41,632 nt of DNA from a virus: IMG/VR virus record IMGVR_UViG_3300046777_001449, positions 1 through 41,632 of that record; one strand, given 5' to 3'. A model generated the notes under the pieces. It did no database searches. It was not told the origin of the DNA and was given only the letters and a program-made list of their open reading frames with translations. The translations under genes and the position numbers were made by a program. Below, piece by piece: positions 40,201 through 41,632 of the stretch. How positions within the stretch are numbered: the stretch's first letter is position 1; each line of letters begins with the position of its first letter.

Positions 40201-41632
40201 GTATTTAAAAATGATCATTTAAGGCATTTGGGCGTGTCAGTAAAGAATGGTCAGATTAAAGTTGAACCATATGATAAAATTAGCAGAGCAACCTACCACC
40301 TAGCTGGCAGAATGATTCCTGAAATCAAAAAAACTCTCATAGAGAGAAAGGGTGTTTCCGTATTAGATGACCCAATAATTAATTCTCTCTCGCCAGAAGA
40401 TCTCTTAAAGAGTAGTCAGTTTGCAGAGCTTATCGGACTATATGATTGGAATACTATTCCAAGCAGCAATCTTGATATTATGTATCCAAACTTATTTGAA
40501 GGCTTTTCTGATAAATATAAGTACTTGAGCACAGGTGGTTTGTTCTCAACTGAATTACCACTTCATCCAAAAGAATTTGAATGGATTGCTAATTTTGCAG
40601 AAAACATGCTAAATAGCTCATTAGATCTTAAAATGTTTATCCCTTTGCCATATGAGTCAATGCCTGCTGGAGAATATTTTGGTCTCAAACTCCCAGGCGA
40701 GACAGGTTCTAACTTTAAAAATCCTACATTTGGGTATAGTTACCAAGGAAGAAGTATTGAGCAATGGCTGGATAGATTAATTAGTGATTTTTACGATAAG
40801 AATCACGCCGCTCCAGTGATGAGAGCAAGAATGCAATATTTTGATGCTCTAGATGCTTTCTTAAATGGCAGATCAATATCATCTGAGAGCTTCTATAGTG
40901 ATTACTTCCAAAATCCACAGTTAAATGATTCGTCTGTTATGGATGCACTAAAAATAATAAATGAAACTGCAAAAATGACAGACACTCAAGTGCCAAAACC
41001 ATACCCAGGATTGATGTCTGGTTCAGACTATAACACATCGTCTGGATATAGTAAATCATTAGTTGCAGCAAATATGCTGCAGTCTGCTAAGATGGCTGGA
41101 TCTAATGTTGTTGCTCAATATTCAAGTAGTGTTTCTAACTATGCACAAAGAATTGCTGAGCATAGCATTGCTCCACTATTCCCTGGACAAACTAATTCAA
41201 TTAATCCTTGGACAATGAGTACTGCTACTTCACAAGATATTATTAATACATATTTTATGGGACAAATGCTAACTCCGTCAGCACTAATTGAAATTATTGG
41301 AAATGGTATTAAGAATCAAGGTCTGATCGGCGCTCTCGCCCCAGAAAGTGATGTGTTAAGACAAATTCCTAAGCAGTATACAAAATTTGGAAAAATGACA
41401 ATTAAGCAATATAAGACTGGTGGCTATGTTCCTGGAGCTCCATCAACTGCAATTCCTGCAATCTTGCATGGTGGTGAATATGTAATTAATGCTGATGCTG
41501 TAAGGAATATGGGTGTAAGAACAATGCAGAGCATTAATCAGTCAAAGTTTAGAGCACCTTCTGGAGTACCTGCATATGCAGGTGGTGGAACAACAAATGT
41601 GTCCACAGTTAATATAAATGTAGACACATTTA
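31201..41632 (+). CDS. Tape measure protein, giant, 3' end outside window
   Basis: At least 3,477 residues with no stop before the window edge. Residues ~160-490 fit the TP901-type tape measure domain (SLLKVDEQFVRLTKVLEGVA, AVDFAELGVTANENITALTE, ESLPELGGMALSFGLSMTEA). Hydrophobic, probably membrane-interacting segments lie near 665-690, 1018-1040, 1124-1140 and 1161-1187. Helical and coiled regions follow (~1330-1500). A motif typical of tape measure C-terminal parts, GGxxP...PAxLHGGEYxxNAxAV, appears twice: TLLHGGEYILNAKAVQRIGV near 1783 and AILHGGEYVINADAVRNMGV near 3422. The ~1,640 residues between them resemble no family I know. The protein sets tail length and travels with DNA at infection. 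The start ATG 31201 lacks a Shine-Dalgarno. Confidence 0.92.
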   Translation, partial: MSDVDLIINVHTNGVKDITNLSAATRALALNLRGISVPMTKLDAHSKAVNKALGMTNRSMNDHAKTVKQLITNQKALGAETKRVQSNIKSYAMAIQSAGGTTTAFGRELIQSRNELKQFSSTLRGLRIRAFGSDLSSISLKLQRIGKDAQFVGRSLMINLTAPILLFARMGFQSLLKVDEQFVRLTKVLEGVAMTTEQANLKLKDYVGPDKEKRVRQMTDSFRELNIVLTEQSSRFGVAKDLVVGLAVDFAELGVTANENITALTEMALAAEKLGGMDASGAQDLSSALFFNATRAYEVAGAFDKVTSAADREAKAIASARVQLNMFNTIENVTALSLRDLSESLPELGGMALSFGLSMTEAAALLAPMKAAGFDIGASANSIKVSLQRAIVPTKQNVELLARLSKQYGATGKAGNAFSESTKTGLTGLQAIVDIFGKVVEGGRNTEAGLKLMSEIFEKRQGPRMYVAIEQLNQFDAALKNVNNNQSPERLLAGVAENSIRAFNKLNGTTLPETITQFSDIGIIARIASAEVGSLVDGFTGKGVKGSITEKEKQGAIEARKAVALLIKEKRLNEDIDLISQVKTQAGRAMLVELAGASGAQDVANMELEQSLNSLSVATQRMKIAFKNFAADIIRYVSPSLKKLSDKINAFYLKWQSLSDTTRERISKLILGFLGFLAAMAPVILALGTMQSSIGVLGRFATFFLPKLKNFEGGLVGIAGGAKKATKAMTDMYNSFLGKKQPLAMLPSFAPAGGTASSMIGMPTRVGRNITLPGNVAPTPTPLTGLTGAARTSAINANRAARLSHATAGRLSVDQYLRNEGSILGSQGMRVNARGRVVDSSGRFVGGNILGKVSQASVLREAALTDSGISRTMSGGARLATKRGFVDISEDRALKIARGGIGGAVARRTAALPGLADSFTSATGVTGRGFARGMLPTRGGIATGAGNIRGLASAAFNAGPVAAYTKSVQGAKAAVQAMKIEQMALGGSAGRIRTMTTAMSGFMKATKLGTVALKLMKIALVSTGIGAIMLGIGVAVYIIVKNFSAFKDKASNAILRVKNAWAIFKESIGLLIQPFVDLFSIIGGGSKKGGDAVGGLSKAFEVVGKVLQKVASWFKMLVENFIQPYLYMIIDIVMFVVSIFQGNWGKAFDYLVAATSGAVKIVIKLIAALLKGMVWITAGGIKLIIGYFTLIPKAVAKVFSFLERIPGVGGIFGWIGDSINFVIDGLYGLVDAGKNAASGAIDAVANAATGLLDKGVSKGISSAEGKISNDTKIKDAAKETGEESGEIMGNSFGDGFEESDASGKIAKSIAEGIVEEIQKLQDYVAGELSNALSKFVDASVKALEKQKTSALKVFDVQIKTLGKLEKAEESLTKKKEYETNRRKIIDNQALSNEQFRRNYALAVYEGRIDDARMLQLQQSADEKGFSDDLLTIEQERAKDLAKENLDALKEAINEAKDAASLFFEESITKFQESAALITKIAPVTVEQYTAQLQELQTLTETNATDMNTTFGTMFESFATTIQDKMPNKVIGPFATNLDELVLTAKEKFGLGSDKSENTVIGITIGMLADMGARFGEGKQSVIDSFGVITSGLAQNFTDMKTKFLDEVKNDFITNFKKALDEAEPAKVFNQAIIDGNLSILRSFQNLVELNPGLMEKLKNSLDPAINKYVELKAAADAAKDAAAAAADAAANGGGGTGSSSSSSSTTKAPGIAAGARVDAWEKNNALRAARNLRALTYAEFVGTSGVQGFKKGGIIPSRAQNQNQGYPEGFIPAPTQEGVPTLLHGGEYILNAKAVQRIGVGALNKMNNNLIPKFLKGGVVPGGKKGTASNTRGSADRLEQKVTNKTSTSPSSLKAPIDLSTIKGVTLKPTTPVSPKIPGIATPGHTYSSSEIKNLTMRPNTYLVPAPSFTSSGTKQAPKEFFKVATREEALSYAQIKMQNDAKAAQRAEQEKWTTWERFIGRNTVDNVTTEGGPYKQSGIASAIEKFPLAAILAKDLAVESAKSLGRTFSGSNARQYLNFGSEGPGWAGRLLMGAEDVLNIISVAQITKPFTEPLRMPLTAALKKRGLAEASSIWQDATGTSFISQLETMAGGNTFKGLQTQGRILTQLEARTWDEGLFTLDKFIKEQARIKLMQNTAYETTLAASVAATAPSARGSGLQFLKNTIADYQVAKTLIDSPMADVSAGINKTVLSSIGGKAAAGVKNVGSVFSNIGSNIRYSKPVQSTLNAGTLTLAGLSGRKGLEYGLMATGFKPAPLGISPAQLRDASWIDSSIYRFEKKSLFTKARSTPDLLREIENQFDNSLVSGIQQNASISSYMDLINSKSTGDPRIPYMTSDLRTTLINSGLSSPTLSPDNMYARVLLRQDLEGMLRTYYGDNLFIDSQNMPIPLSEIRTRVGRIVNGAVEGWSNDGFMPSGSGIRARAFETYLKNYDILGKEFSKKEMSPTSIDPNLFETITSPSTSQKHLTGSFQNIFRSIHNTSKTDYRLAIDQLRKLIGNDHDIAIRFAGQEPLTSTAQIPGLGSGSIIEEMFPTQLLEPGLSQIQRSARQYLLTSNFTDIPDFMQLVEDATLGNFAPVNPLSPIVATDLQDYAGNVGLLGFPSTAENTAYKTSLYIKSRLKPEEMIQPNGTVAGTLNQLTALDEIYRNLYESYRNGLYRIDGIDADSELYPFISPTWADFNIIWQTFIDDLISDIAAPARQASTGYMQSMFEIPQLLQNAPLDAEVAIIDELRNRLANHLNFGNNLVGGIENLDINSFDKDQGIMTFNDISANRERPSNGWFYGIRSGRNILGNMQSNVNNTISDLVWEIQTGRSSLFRTDPGSNALPNYGTVPLASSRSYRPNNRQAIEGAISSIRADGLDKILPFNEFRLSDFLRDNSFDLRSQTRGRNVHFSNAPGSWSYNNEAEIQALLDNSVSSGFMGGRTPMPSEFIDVINTIFGSGQSEEFASLIWSEWAKTKGVLFQTTPDIDDFRIGAFVQNPFDSKFYATLSHGSVSLGDVFKNDHLRHLGVSVKNGQIKVEPYDKISRATYHLAGRMIPEIKKTLIERKGVSVLDDPIINSLSPEDLLKSSQFAELIGLYDWNTIPSSNLDIMYPNLFEGFSDKYKYLSTGGLFSTELPLHPKEFEWIANFAENMLNSSLDLKMFIPLPYESMPAGEYFGLKLPGETGSNFKNPTFGYSYQGRSIEQWLDRLISDFYDKNHAAPVMRARMQYFDALDAFLNGRSISSESFYSDYFQNPQLNDSSVMDALKIINETAKMTDTQVPKPYPGLMSGSDYNTSSGYSKSLVAANMLQSAKMAGSNVVAQYSSSVSNYAQRIAEHSIAPLFPGQTNSINPWTMSTATSQDIINTYFMGQMLTPSALIEIIGNGIKNQGLIGALAPESDVLRQIPKQYTKFGKMTIKQYKTGGYVPGAPSTAIPAILHGGEYVINADAVRNMGVRTMQSINQSKFRAPSGVPAYAGGGTTNVSTVNINVDTF

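Noticed and set aside
1-41632. Signs of a prophage: integrase, repressor or attachment sites
   Set aside because: None seen in the window. The absence says little because the genome continues on both sides.

Overview
The window is a stretch of a tailed double-stranded DNA virus genome. It is dense, AT-rich and entirely coded on the + strand: portal, prohead protease with scaffold, HK97-fold capsid protein, head-tail connectors, major tail protein, frameshifted tail-assembly chaperone and a giant tape measure protein that runs off the right edge. The single major tail tube protein and the G/GT-type chaperone before the tape measure indicate a siphovirus. No integrase, repressor, tRNA or CRISPR array was seen. 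The host is probably an actinobacterium, perhaps a low-GC aquatic one. This is inferred from poly-Thr/Val-Pro linkers of the type common in Acidimicrobiia and related actinobacterial surface proteins, an r1t-type holin, and many operon heads that look leaderless. Many of the small structural proteins resemble those of aquatic cyanophages.

Layout. (1) 1-2770: end of a glycosyltransferase, then an adenosylcobalamin-dependent (class II) ribonucleotide reductase. (2) 2824-8268: head module with portal, two tandem-duplicated small beta proteins, a protease / DUF6321-like / scaffold fusion with an internal scaffold start, and the major capsid protein, closed by a strong terminator. (3) 8368-13262: first tail-fibre/adhesin module. 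(4) 13291-16505: a cassette of four modification enzymes (Fe(II)/2OG oxygenase, flavin-dependent halogenase, sulfotransferase, Asp/Asn hydroxylase-like oxygenase). (5) 16498-21589: membrane and lysis region with several small membrane proteins, a lipoprotein, a 967-residue secreted lectin-bearing surface protein, two holin candidates and an M15 peptidase endolysin. (6) 21622-27317: second tail-fibre/adhesin module. (7) 27353-31152: head-tail adaptor, stopper, tail completion, major tail protein and chaperones. (8) 31201-41632: tape measure of at least 3,477 residues without a stop.

How it fits together. The structural genes follow siphovirus logic, but about 19 kb of host-recognition, enzyme and lysis genes sits between the capsid gene and the head-tail connectors. 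The modification cassette lies between the two adhesin modules. The halogenase ends in the same WWxW-x6-W motif as the fibre-module protein just upstream, so a role in tailoring virion adhesins is a reasonable but untested idea. Eight operon heads start 6-11 nt after a -10 hexamer and lack a Shine-Dalgarno, while internal genes mostly carry AGGAGG-like sites or overlap the gene before them. Three recoding or dual-product devices are visible: a -1 frameshift at CCCAAAC in the chaperone gene, an internal scaffold start in the protease gene, and an internal start that would release a small membrane protein from the end of the lectin protein.

All family names come from motif reading and memory of families, not from searches.
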